DNA from: Eubacteriales bacterium
GTDB taxonomy: Bacteria; Bacillota; Clostridia; Lachnospirales; Lachnospiraceae
Direction of reading: 5' to 3'
NCBI GenBank assembly: GCA_030536755.1
Contig: JAUNPJ010000002.1
Span: forward strand, 1 to 64,000
Length of the DNA stretch: 64,000 nt
The position numbers and the translations under genes were made by a program. The notes beneath the pieces were generated by a model. It was not told where the DNA came from. It did no database searches and was given only the letters and a program-made list of their open reading frames with translations. This document shows positions 34,108-42,447 of the stretch, one piece after another; positions within the stretch are counted from its first letter, which is position 1, and the number at the start of each line of letters is the position of its first letter.

Positions 34108-36075
34108 TCATTCCTCCTTTTCTGTCTCATACATTGCCATAAATTCTTCCTCGGAAATAACCGGGATTCCCAACTCCCGCGCCTTTTTGTTTTTTGAAGA
34201 ATTGGATGTCGTATCATTGTTGATCAAATAATTGGTCTTCGAGGTAACGGAGCCCGTCACTTTGCCTCCTTTGGACTCGATCAGTTCCTTCACCTCTGCA
34301 CGATTTGCAAAATGATGCACACTTCCCGTGATGACAAAATTCATTCCGGCAAACACCTGTGCATCTTCAACAACCACCTGCTCAATCTCCAGATGAGTCA
34401 GCAGGTGGTCCAGCATTCGCTCATGCTCCGGATCCCGGAAGTACTCCGTAAGACTTTTTGCAATCACAGGACCGATGCCGTCTATGGCACTGATTTCTTC
34501 CGCCTCTGCCTTTCGAATCGCCTCCAGATCATAAGAAAATGCCTTGCAGATCAGTTTTGCATTGGCAAGTCCCACATTCAGAATTCCAAGACTGTACAGC
34601 ACTCTTGGCAGTGTCGTCTTTCTTGATTTTTCAATGCTCGCAATCAGATTGTCGTATGATTTCTGTCCGAAGCCTTCCATCTGCACAATCTCATCCTCAT
34701 AGCGGGACAGTTCATACAGATCCCCGAAGTCTTTCAGAAAACCTCTTGCGATAAACTTCTCTAAAGAAGCCTCTGACAATCCATCGATATTCATGGCATC
34801 CCGGCTGACAAACAACGTGAACGATTTGATTTTCTTGGCAGGACATTCCTGATTGATGCAATACAGGGACTCCACATCATTTTCCTGCCGGATCACCGCT
34901 TCCCCATGACAGACCGGACATTCCTTTGGAATCTCAAGGGTTCCGCTCTCTGTGAGATTGCGCGCAATCTGAGGAATAATCATATTTGCTTTGTATACTT
35001 CAATCTGGTCACCAATTCCAAGTTTCAGTTCTTTCACAATACTGATGTTGTGCACGCTTGCACGGCTGACTGTCGTGCCTTCCAGCTCTACCGGTTCAAA
35101 AATCGCCACCGGATTGATAAGCCCCGTACGTGACGCACTCCACTCCATCTCTTTTAACGTCGTCTCACGAATTTCATCTGCCCATTTAAACGCATACGCA
35201 TTTCTCGGAAATTTGGCGGTACTTCCAAGCGATTCGCCGTAAGCAATATCATCATAGATGGCTACAAGACCATCGGACGGAAAATCATTTTTCATTACCT
35301 GATGTGAAAAATATTCCATCGCCTTATCGAGCGTCTCCCCGGTGACAATAAGGTACTCCACCGCCTCAAAGCCCAAGGAAGCCAACCAGTCCATCTGCTC
35401 ATGATGGGAATTCTGAAAATCGACACCTTCTGCACTTACAAGCGCAAACGCATAAAAACGCACATTTCTTCTGGCAGTAATCTCATTATTCAGCTGGCGC
35501 ACAGAACCGCTGCAGAGATTGCGCGGATTCTTATATCTGGCATCTGCATCTTCAATCTCCTCGTTGATCTTTTCAAAATCTGAATACGTAATGATTGCCT
35601 CGCCCCGCAAGACGAGTTCACCCTGATAGGAAATCCGCAGCGGAAGATTTTTAAATTTCCGCGCATTCGCAGTCACCACCTCGCCCACAGTCCCGTTTCC
35701 TCTTGTAACCGCTTTATATAATTCTCCTCCGCGATAGGTAAGCACGATCGTCAATCCGTCCATCTTCCAGGACAGCAGTGTTTTGTGTTCTCCGATAAAG
35801 CTCCGAAGAGCCTCCCTGTCTTTTGTTTTATCAAGAGAAAGCATCGGTCGTGCATGCGCCTCTTTCGGCAGTGCATCCACAGCTTCCCAGCCGACCTGAA
35901 CGGTCGGACTGTTGGAGAGGACAGTCCCAGTCTCGCTCTCCAGTGTCTGCAGTTCATCATAGAGTGCATCGTACTCATAGTTGCTCATGATTTCCCGGTC
36001 TTCCTGATAATAAGCCTTTCCTGCCCGATTTAAAATTTGTACTAGCTCTCTCATTCTGGCCTGTTTACTTTGCAT
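34108..36075 (-). CDS. ligA: NAD-dependent DNA ligase
   Basis: 655 aa with the full LigA plan: Ia domain (YYQEDREIMSNYEYDALYDE near 22), adenylation domain with Lys of WKMDGLTIVL near 105, OB fold, Zn finger (CPVC...CINQECP, about 388-415), helix-hairpin-helix region and C-terminal BRCT (about 580-655). The active-site context SWKMDGLT departs from the usual EPKIDGLA. It also lacks some canonical spacing, which suggests the divergent LigA form of some Lachnospiraceae. It overlaps the rluF end by 11 nt and has AAAGGAG upstream. Confidence 0.93.
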   Translation of the reverse strand: MQSKQARMRELVQILNRAGKAYYQEDREIMSNYEYDALYDELQTLESETGTVLSNSPTVQVGWEAVDALPKEAHARPMLSLDKTKDREALRSFIGEHKTLLSWKMDGLTIVLTYRGGELYKAVTRGNGTVGEVVTANARKFKNLPLRISYQGELVLRGEAIITYSDFEKINEEIEDADARYKNPRNLCSGSVRQLNNEITARRNVRFYAFALVSAEGVDFQNSHHEQMDWLASLGFEAVEYLIVTGETLDKAMEYFSHQVMKNDFPSDGLVAIYDDIAYGESLGSTAKFPRNAYAFKWADEIRETTLKEMEWSASRTGLINPVAIFEPVELEGTTVSRASVHNISIVKELKLGIGDQIEVYKANMIIPQIARNLTESGTLEIPKECPVCHGEAVIRQENDVESLYCINQECPAKKIKSFTLFVSRDAMNIDGLSEASLEKFIARGFLKDFGDLYELSRYEDEIVQMEGFGQKSYDNLIASIEKSRKTTLPRVLYSLGILNVGLANAKLICKAFSYDLEAIRKAEAEEISAIDGIGPVIAKSLTEYFRDPEHERMLDHLLTHLEIEQVVVEDAQVFAGMNFVITGSVHHFANRAEVKELIESKGGKVTGSVTSKTNYLINNDTTSNSSKNKKARELGIPVISEEEFMAMYETEKEE

Positions 36076-36802
36076 GGTTGTCTCCTTTATATCGCACAGT
36101 TGTATTAGATGAATTTTTGATCATGGAAAAAAGTACTTTTTTCTCTTCGCTGGTGACTTCCCGATAGCTTCCCACAGGCAGATCTCCCAGCTGAATATTC
36201 ATGACACGTATTCTTTTGAGTCTGACGACACGATAGCCCAGATACTCACACATACGGCGGATCTGGCGGTTGAGTCCCTGTGTCAGGATAATCCGGAAGC
36301 TCTTTTTCCCCGTCTGAAAGATCTCGCATGGTCTTGTCACCGTCTCAAGAATCGGCACTCCTCCTGCCATTCTCTCCAAAAAACCGGGCGTGATCTCCTT
36401 GTCCACCTTCACCACATACTCTTTTTCGTGTGCATTCCCGCTTCGCATCATTTTATTGACAATATCTCCCTGATTCGTCATTAAAATCAATCCTTCCGAA
36501 TCTTTGTCCAGCCGTCCCACGGAATAGATTCGAACAGGATAATTGATATAGTCCACAATATTGTTCTTCACAGACTTCTGGGATGTACACTCCACGCCTC
36601 TTGGTTTGTGAAAAGCCAGCAAAACGTCCTGCTGACGCTGCATGACTGTTTTTCCGTTCACACACACCTTCTGTCCTTCTTCAATCTGATCACCCAGCTT
36701 TGCCACACACCCGTCAATGGTCACTTTTCCGGCCGTCACAAGGCGGTCTGCCTCTCTGCGTGAACAGATTCCTGCATCACTTAAATATTTGTTAATCCTC
36801 AT
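36065..36802 (-). CDS. rluF: 23S rRNA pseudouridine synthase, RluB/RluF family
   Basis: 245 aa from the ATG at 36802. N-terminal S4 domain (RINKYLSDAGICSRREADRL) and catalytic Asp in YSVGRLDKDSEGLILMTN near 98; C-terminal QGLNRQIRRMCEYLGY near 190. Length and the RIxLTxGLNRQIRRM form fit RluF more than RsuA; the target uridine cannot be told. The ORF extends to 36862 but that start lies upstream of the promoter. First gene of rluF-ligA-metA. Confidence 0.87.
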   Translation of the reverse strand: MRINKYLSDAGICSRREADRLVTAGKVTIDGCVAKLGDQIEEGQKVCVNGKTVMQRQQDVLLAFHKPRGVECTSQKSVKNNIVDYINYPVRIYSVGRLDKDSEGLILMTNQGDIVNKMMRSGNAHEKEYVVKVDKEITPGFLERMAGGVPILETVTRPCEIFQTGKKSFRIILTQGLNRQIRRMCEYLGYRVVRLKRIRVMNIQLGDLPVGSYREVTSEEKKVLFSMIKNSSNTTVRYKGDNHAK

Positions 36803-36817
36803 ATTCCATCTCTCATT

Positions 36818-36846
36818 ATTATATAAAATTTCTCCGGGATTCGCAA
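36818..36846 (-). promoter_or_regulatory. Sigma-A promoter of rluF-ligA-metA
   Basis: Minus strand TTGCGA (36841-36846), 17-bp spacer, TATAAT (36818-36823). The transcription start would fall only about 9 nt before the chosen ATG. Confidence 0.65.
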
Positions 36847-36860
36847 CAGGGACACCTGTC

Positions 36861-36906
36861 AAAAAAGCTGCCGCACAATATCAATATTGCGCAACAGCCT
36901 TTTCTT
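36861..36906. terminator. Bidirectional terminator of the SH3 gene
   Basis: Minus strand GCTGTTGCGCAATAT/TATTGTGCGGCAGC, a long stem with a 3-nt loop, followed by TTTTTT; the plus side ends in TTTTCTT. Confidence 0.85.
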
Positions 36907-36978
36907 CCTTTGCAGATTACCTTGCTCTGCCCTGATCCCAGTACTCACTCTCCCAAGTTTTCCTGAACCCTTTATTTA

Positions 36979-37923
36979 TTATTCATATACATACTCATTG
37001 TAAATATAACCTGTCTGTCCATTGTAATTTACAATAATCCACAGGCCGTCCTCGCCGATCTTCTCAATCGAATCTCCCTCATCAAGCACTCCGATTATTT
37101 CCGAATCACCGCCCGGAGCTGAGCGGATATTTGCATAGTCGTTGGCAGTCACCATAACCATATTACTTGTCTCCCCAGTAGCAACTGCTGCATCTGCCTG
37201 TGCAGACTCATCTGCTGAATCAGAGTTGGAATCCGTCTCTGTCTCATCTACTTCCTTGCCTAAATTCTCAAGGAACTCTTTTAAATTCGGATCACTCTTC
37301 TGGGCCTGCTGATATGCATCCTCTGTTTCGGAGATCAATTCCTGAACATCCGCATCCTGCAGTACATCCGATACATAAGCCTGTATCCTGGCATCTTCCT
37401 CTGCAGTCTGAGAAATCTTATAATCGTCCCCATCCTTGACTACATACAACTGACTCAACGCAGGCACTGGCGTATCCACACCAGTACATATGTAATTATA
37501 CTTGGCAAATACTACATAAGTATCATCTGCCATACCCTTCTTTGTGTACACTTCAACATTGCTGTAACCATCGATATACTGAGAATTCTCAATCTTTGAC
37601 TCCTCAGAAGGATCAAGGTCATCCACCAATGTTTGCAAAGTAGTTACGTCTTTCTTACCCAGCGCATCGTAGTAAGCACGAATTAACGCATTTACTTCCG
37701 GATAAGCATTTTTTTCCAGTGGATCCTCAGGCGTTTCAGTAGGTGTCGGCGTACCGGATTCGGCACCAGCCTCCATCTGCTCTTCTTTCGCATCGTCACC
37801 GTTATTAATTACCCCTGACACAGCTCGGATTCCAAAGAAGATTAGCAGCAGCAATATCAGAATACCGCCGATCAGCATAATGTATCGGAGATTGTCTGAA
37901 AGCCACTCTCTGAAATTATCCAA
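36979..37923 (-). CDS. Membrane-anchored SH3-domain protein
   Basis: 314 aa. One N-terminal membrane segment (YIMLIGGILILLLLIFFGI, about residues 14-32) with a short cytoplasmic start, then a low-complexity Thr/Pro/Glu stretch (about 55-70), an unassigned alpha/beta region (75-230), an acidic Ser/Asp linker, and a C-terminal bacterial SH3 domain (about 252-314, ANIRSAPGGDSEIIGVL and GYIYNEYV). Bacterial SH3 domains often bind peptidoglycan, so a cell-envelope role is likely but unspecified. AAAGGAGG lies 12 nt before the start. It is downstream of tRNA-Arg on the same strand. Confidence 0.8.
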   Translation of the reverse strand: MDNFREWLSDNLRYIMLIGGILILLLLIFFGIRAVSGVINNGDDAKEEQMEAGAESGTPTPTETPEDPLEKNAYPEVNALIRAYYDALGKKDVTTLQTLVDDLDPSEESKIENSQYIDGYSNVEVYTKKGMADDTYVVFAKYNYICTGVDTPVPALSQLYVVKDGDDYKISQTAEEDARIQAYVSDVLQDADVQELISETEDAYQQAQKSDPNLKEFLENLGKEVDETETDSNSDSADESAQADAAVATGETSNMVMVTANDYANIRSAPGGDSEIIGVLDEGDSIEKIGEDGLWIIVNYNGQTGYIYNEYVYE

Positions 37924-37947
37924 GTTTCTTTCCTCCTTTGATTAAGG

Positions 37948-37992
37948 TGACATGAAGCAATCAGGTGACACACCTGAAAACACCTGGACTTC
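37948..37992 (-). other. Nested hairpin between tRNA-Arg and the SH3 gene
   Basis: Minus strand CATGAAG...CTTCATG encloses AGGTG...CACCT, with no T-run after it. It starts within 10 nt of the tRNA 3' end, so it may be a processing signal or a leader structure rather than a terminator. Confidence 0.4.
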
Positions 37993-37998
37993 ATGCAG

Positions 37999-38070
37999 CA
38001 CGTCTGAAGGGAATCGAACCCCCGCACATGGTACCGGAAACCACTGCTCTATCCACTGAGCTACAGACGC
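37999..38070 (-). tRNA. tRNA-Arg (anticodon CCG)
   Basis: Minus-strand cloverleaf: acceptor GCGTCTG/CAGACGT, D arm GCTC-AGTGGATA-GAGC, anticodon stem GTGGT/ACCAT with loop TTCCGGT (anticodon CCG), T arm GGGGG-TTCGATT-CCCTT (two G-U pairs), discriminator G. The 3' CCA is not encoded. Reads the CGG codon. Confidence 0.93.
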
Positions 38071-38101
38071 ATCCTTAGGTATCTTTCTCAAATACCTGTT
38101 T

Positions 38102-38130
38102 ATCATAACACATCTGAGAGCAGTTGTAAA
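38102..38130 (-). promoter_or_regulatory. Promoter of tRNA-Arg
   Basis: Minus strand TTTACA (38125-38130), 17-bp spacer, TATGAT (38102-38107), about 30 nt before the tRNA 5' end. Confidence 0.7.
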
Positions 38131-38164
38131 GTTTTCAGTAAAAACATATGTTCATTATTTTTCT

Positions 38165-38782
38165 CTATAATTCAATACAATCCTCTTCTTTTCTGTAAAT
38201 AAAGACATGATTCGACAGAATTTCTGTCTTTGGCACCTGTGTCTCGTTAATTTCTTTTACAATTTCTTCTAATTCTTTTCTGGAACATTTTACCGACATG
38301 GGAACAATGATACATTCGTGAATACTGCTTGGAAGGATGTAGAGATCACCCTGAAGTGTATGGCTGATTGCCCACAATACCTGTGGATAGAGAATGGCAG
38401 CCGCTCCAAACAGTTTGCTCTGATTGGTGAGTACATGCATGGGAATCAGATAAGGGTCCTCCCGTTCCATCTTACACAGTTCTTCTCCAATCAGTTCACG
38501 TATCAATTCTTCAATTGGCTGAAACGATACCGGAAAAAGCCGCGGTGTATTGAAGGCTGCAGCCTTCTCCAGTTCCTCAAGGGTGTATCCCCATTCTTCC
38601 ATTTGAGCCTTGCTGACAATGCCGGCACCCAAAGAGCGGTCTTCCCAATCCTTCCAGTAATAAAAAATAATCGCCATATCGAGATAGCGGATGTGCGGAA
38701 CACGCTCCAGCAAAGCCCTGTTGCAGTCATAATTGATCAACTGATACAAAATTTCCTTTTCTTTTGGTCTGGTTTGAATCAT
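38165..38782 (-). CDS. DUF5688 family protein, N-terminally short
   Basis: 205 aa. Shares the C-terminal DUF5688 pattern known mainly from Lachnospiraceae: LINYDCNRALLERVPHIRYL near 18, AIIFYYW near 40, VLTNQSKLFGAAAILYP near 120 and GDLYILPSSIHECIIVP near 148. Family members I recall are about 90 residues longer at the N-terminus, so this is a short variant or a decayed copy. Function unknown; no membrane segment. AAAGGATGAG precedes the start, chosen over an ORF start at 38842. Confidence 0.72.
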   Translation of the reverse strand: MIQTRPKEKEILYQLINYDCNRALLERVPHIRYLDMAIIFYYWKDWEDRSLGAGIVSKAQMEEWGYTLEELEKAAAFNTPRLFPVSFQPIEELIRELIGEELCKMEREDPYLIPMHVLTNQSKLFGAAAILYPQVLWAISHTLQGDLYILPSSIHECIIVPMSVKCSRKELEEIVKEINETQVPKTEILSNHVFIYRKEEDCIEL

Positions 38783-38949
38783 AAACTCATCCTTTCTGTC
38801 TTCTTTTTTTATTTTTAAACAGTCAGACAGAATCTGAAACAACGAAAATAAAACCCTGCCTGGCAGTGTCTAAAAATCAATAAACATCTTAATCGGGAAT
38901 TCTAAATAGATACGAAATGAAAATAGATATTCAGAATATAAAAGAATAG

Positions 38950-38980
38950 ACAGACAGAGGGGACGACTGTCCCTCTCTGC
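38950..38980 (-). terminator. Terminator of efp
   Basis: CAGAG-GGGAC/GTCCC-(T)-CTCTG stem with a one-base bulge (38955-38964, 38969-38979). The minus-strand tail TCTGTCTATTCTTTT is only moderately T-rich. Confidence 0.5.
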
Positions 38981-38996
38981 CACATTCTTCTGATAC

Positions 38997-39554
38997 TTAT
39001 GCTCTGGAAAGATACTCGCCTGTACGTGTATCGATCTTGATTTTCTCGCCCTGATCGATAAACAGCGGTACCTGAACAGTAGCTCCTGTCTCAACCGTTG
39101 CAGGTTTGGAAGCACCCTGTGCGGTATCACCCTTAAATCCAGGCTCAGTCTCTGTAATTTCCAGCTCAACGAACAGAGGTGGTTCAACAGCAAATACATT
39201 GCCATTATGAGAACATACTTTTACAGTTTCATTCTCTTTTACAAATTTCAGAGAATCACCAACTGTTTCTGTATTCAGACCAATCTGCTCAAAGGTTTCA
39301 TTATCCATGAAATAATATAACTCACCATCGTTGTAAAGATACTGCATATCCTTACGCTCGATACGTGCTGCCGGGAATTTTTCAGTAGGTCTGAATGATT
39401 TTTCCAAAACAGCTCCTGTAATAATATTTTTGTATTTTGTTCGAACAAATGCAGCGCCTTTTCCTGGCTTTACATGCTGGAACTCAACAATCTGAACGAT
39501 GTTGCCATCAATTTCCAATGTAACACCATTTCTAAAATCGCCTGCTGAAATCAT
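38997..39554 (-). CDS. efp: Translation elongation factor P
   Basis: 185 aa, three beta-barrel domains. It relieves ribosome stalling at polyproline. The tip loop [15 protein letters not shown] near 30 keeps a Lys at the position modified in many bacteria; no modification gene (epmA/epmB) is nearby. AAGGAGG precedes the start. Last gene of the minus-strand series from citrate synthase. Confidence 0.97.
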   Translation of the reverse strand: MISAGDFRNGVTLEIDGNIVQIVEFQHVKPGKGAAFVRTKYKNIITGAVLEKSFRPTEKFPAARIERKDMQYLYNDGELYYFMDNETFEQIGLNTETVGDSLKFVKENETVKVCSHNGNVFAVEPPLFVELEITETEPGFKGDTAQGASKPATVETGATVQVPLFIDQGEKIKIDTRTGEYLSRA

Positions 39555-39621
39555 AATATTTCCTCCTTAAATGTATACAAAATCTCATTACTAAACATTC
39601 TATAATACATAGGGATATTTT

Positions 39622-40146
39622 TCAACTGTTTTTTTTGCAGTTTTCCAGTTCGCTTTCAATTTGTCTGATCAGTTCCTGGAATGTCACTTCACCCGTCACA
39701 ACTGTAATATCGGCCAATTTCTCATACACCGGTGCACGGGAAGACAGCATTTTTGTTATTTTTTCTGTCAGATTGGCGCCGCGAAGTGCCGGACGCTTGT
39801 TGTCTCCTGACAGACGTTCTTTTAAAGTTTCTACCGAAGCTTCCAGATAGATGATCGTTCCAAGTTTCTTTAAATATTTGTGATTCTGCTCCTGCATCGG
39901 AAGTCCGCTTCCCACCGACAGTACTGTAGGCGTCTCCACCTCCAGCATATCCTTAATTGTTTTTGTCTCCAACGCGCGATAGAAAGGTTCTCCGAACTTG
40001 GACATCAGATCTGCGATAGGCATTTTCATATCCTGTGCGATTTTTTTGTCAACGTCAAGAAAATCCATATGAAGATCCTGAGCCAGTTTCTTTCCTACTC
40101 TTGTTTTTCCGGAACCCATAAATCCTATTACCACTATGTGATTCAC
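39622..40146 (-). CDS. aroK: Shikimate kinase
   Basis: 174 aa. Phosphorylates shikimate. Walker A GFMGSGKTRVGKKLA at residues 8-22; shikimate site DVDKKIAQD near 32 and GSGLP near 78; lid Arg in LSGDNKRPALRG near 118. Its ATG overlaps the yqeG stop by 4 nt (ATGA). Confidence 0.94.
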   Translation of the reverse strand: MNHIVVIGFMGSGKTRVGKKLAQDLHMDFLDVDKKIAQDMKMPIADLMSKFGEPFYRALETKTIKDMLEVETPTVLSVGSGLPMQEQNHKYLKKLGTIIYLEASVETLKERLSGDNKRPALRGANLTEKITKMLSSRAPVYEKLADITVVTGEVTFQELIRQIESELENCKKNS

Positions 40147-40646
40147 AATTTTCCCCCCTGTCTTTTGTAGAAAAATAAAACAATTTTTTCTAAATATCTC
40201 TTTAAAACAATTTGGATTTCCTCCTTCGGATGAATGGGCTGTACCAGGATATTCCGGATTCCTGTTCTTTTTGCTCCATATACATCCGTAAAAAGCTGAT
40301 CACCGATAAAAATCGTATTCTTTTTGTCCGTATGCATCAGTTTCATTGCTTTTTCGTAGTTTTTTACAGAAGGCTTATGTGCATCTTCAATGAAATGCAC
40401 CTGTACCTTCCTGTTAAATGAATCTACCCGTTCAAACTGGTTGTTGGACAAAAGGCAGCACGAAAATCCGATGGCCTTCAGCCGTTTGAAAAGTGCGATG
40501 GCGCGCTCATCTGCCGGGGCGCCGTGAGGAACCAGGGTATTGTCAATATCAAAAATCAATCCCCGGTATCCTTCTTCATACAGCTTCTCAAAATTTATTC
40601 CATAAGTAGATTCTACACATTCATCAGGAAAAAAGCAACTAAACAT
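40143..40646 (-). CDS. yqeG: YqeG-family HAD phosphatase (subfamily IIIA)
   Basis: 167 aa from the ATG at 40646 (GAGGTTG upstream); the ORF could begin at 40730, deep inside the EamA gene. HAD motif I FDIDNTLVPHG near residue 27, motif II LSNN near 63 and motif IV FIGDQLFTDVYGAKR near 108. Likely Mg-dependent phosphatase, substrate unknown. Often beside aro and ribosome-assembly genes in Firmicutes; here it overlaps both neighbours. Confidence 0.85.
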   Translation of the reverse strand: MFSCFFPDECVESTYGINFEKLYEEGYRGLIFDIDNTLVPHGAPADERAIALFKRLKAIGFSCCLLSNNQFERVDSFNRKVQVHFIEDAHKPSVKNYEKAMKLMHTDKKNTIFIGDQLFTDVYGAKRTGIRNILVQPIHPKEEIQIVLKRYLEKIVLFFYKRQGGKL

Positions 40647-41553
40647 CTTTGACAACCTCACTTTTTTTAAATATTGGCAGAAATGAAAGCTTCGTTTCCG
40701 CCAGAATAATCGCTGCAAGCAGCAGAGCACAGCCCACCAGCATACGCGGTGTCATTCTCTCTCCCAAAAAAATCGTCGAGAATAATACTCCAAACACCGA
40801 TTCCAGGGATAAAAACAGAGATGCCGCATTCGGTGTAGTATATTTCTGACACACATTCTGTAAAAGAAAAGCCAGCATGGTACTCATCAGCCCAAGATAC
40901 AGCATTCCGACAATAATTCCCGGTTCCAGCGCACCGGATGGAAATCCTCCGTCCAGAAACGGTGCCAGAATCCAGGAAAAAACAGCTGCAAAGCCAAGCT
41001 GCAGCACCGTCAGAACGACCGGATCGTTGCACTCGGTATAACGATCGATATAAATCATATGAAGTGCATATCCAAAACCACAGGCGATGGTCAGCACATC
41101 TCCGATATTCATCGAAAAATCCCCCTGCAGCGATAACAGTCCGATTCCGACAATCGCCATGAACGCCGCCGTCACGTGAAATGATGTCGGCCGTATCTTA
41201 TTGAGTCCCCAATGAAGGAACGGGACGATCACCACATAAATGGCTGTCAGAAATGCATTTTTACCGGCAGTCGTATACTGGCAGCCAATCGTCTGAAGCA
41301 GATAGCTCAAAAACAGAAAGACGCCAAGTACGACTCCCTGCCGGACAGTCTCTTTTTTTATGGTCATCATTTTCCGGATAAAGATCAGTCCCAAAACCAC
41401 GGATGCAATCGTAAAACGAAACGCCAGCATCCAGGTCGGCGGAACCAGATCCAGTGAATTTTTTACAACGACAAAAGCAAATCCCCAGATAACCGCAGTT
41501 CCCAGCAAACCAATATTTGCCAGAGCTGCGATTTTTCTCTCTTTCGTAACCAA
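40639..41553 (-). CDS. EamA/DMT-family transporter
   Basis: 304 aa, ten membrane segments in two EamA repeats (about 15-140 and 150-290), with the family motifs AVIWGFAFVVVK near 20 and SLFLSLESVFGVLFS near 240. Drug/metabolite superfamily; the substrate is not predictable. The start codon is TTG (41553) with AGAGG upstream. Stop overlaps the yqeG start by 8 nt. Confidence 0.86.
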   Translation of the reverse strand: MVTKERKIAALANIGLLGTAVIWGFAFVVVKNSLDLVPPTWMLAFRFTIASVVLGLIFIRKMMTIKKETVRQGVVLGVFLFLSYLLQTIGCQYTTAGKNAFLTAIYVVIVPFLHWGLNKIRPTSFHVTAAFMAIVGIGLLSLQGDFSMNIGDVLTIACGFGYALHMIYIDRYTECNDPVVLTVLQLGFAAVFSWILAPFLDGGFPSGALEPGIIVGMLYLGLMSTMLAFLLQNVCQKYTTPNAASLFLSLESVFGVLFSTIFLGERMTPRMLVGCALLLAAIILAETKLSFLPIFKKSEVVKDV

Positions 41554-41565
41554 AGAATTTTTCCT

Positions 41566-42432
41566 CTACTTTCCACTCTCTAAAAATTTTTTCATACCCT
41601 CAAACTTTTTCTCCATCTGATCATGTCCATGCTGATAGAAATTCATCAATGTATCATAATCCTGCTCCGTTCTGGAAACTTCCGGGATTTGCGGCCGAAT
41701 CACAAAGACCTTTCCCTCCCGCTCCCATTTTTCGATGTAACTTAACGTTTTGTTGTACATACGATAACGATTCAGAATGGTTCGAACCAGCTCCGGATAT
41801 TTTCGGTAAACCGTAGAGTAAACCTTTCTGCTTCTTTTTGGCGGTCTCTTTCGATAGCCAAAATTTCTGGTAAGCACCAGAACATTTTTCCTGTGACCGG
41901 TCTTGAGCGAACGCAGTACAGGAATGGAATCCCCCAGTCCCCCATCCAGATAAGGGATTCCATCGATTTCCACCATAGGACTTACCACCGGCATACTGCT
42001 GGATGCACGGCAGATTTTCATCAATCGTTCTTTCGAAGAACGCTCATTGAGATATTCTGCCTGTCCGGTGTTACAGTTCGTTACCACCAATTCGCAGTGT
42101 ATATCCGATTCGAAATACGTCTCATAATCAAAAGGATAAATCTCATTTGGATATTTGTCAAAGATCATATCCATATCAAACAAACTTTTTTTCTTAATTG
42201 CAGTCTTCAGATTGATATATTGTGAATGTTTTTCTTTGTGAATCATACATTCTTTTGTACGTCCCGGCTGTCTGGATACATAATCTACGGCATTGCATGC
42301 ACCTGCAGATACACCTGCCACATAGGAAAATTCATAATATTCCTGTTCCATCAGATAATCCAGCACGCCAGCGGTAAACACCCCTCTGGTAGCTCCGCCT
42401 TCCAAAATCAATCCGCTGTTTTTTACTGTCAT
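41566..42432 (-). CDS. Patatin-like phospholipase
   Basis: 288 aa. Oxyanion loop EGGATRGVFTAGVLDYL near 11, nucleophile GVSAG near 40 and catalytic Asp in DGGLGD near 162: the complete Ser-Asp dyad of the RssA/YjjU-like patatins. Probably a cytoplasmic acyl hydrolase; no signal peptide. 15 nt after citrate synthase. Confidence 0.87.
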   Translation of the reverse strand: MTVKNSGLILEGGATRGVFTAGVLDYLMEQEYYEFSYVAGVSAGACNAVDYVSRQPGRTKECMIHKEKHSQYINLKTAIKKKSLFDMDMIFDKYPNEIYPFDYETYFESDIHCELVVTNCNTGQAEYLNERSSKERLMKICRASSSMPVVSPMVEIDGIPYLDGGLGDSIPVLRSLKTGHRKNVLVLTRNFGYRKRPPKRSRKVYSTVYRKYPELVRTILNRYRMYNKTLSYIEKWEREGKVFVIRPQIPEVSRTEQDYDTLMNFYQHGHDQMEKKFEGMKKFLESGK

Positions 42433-42447
42433 TTTTTCACCTGTCTT

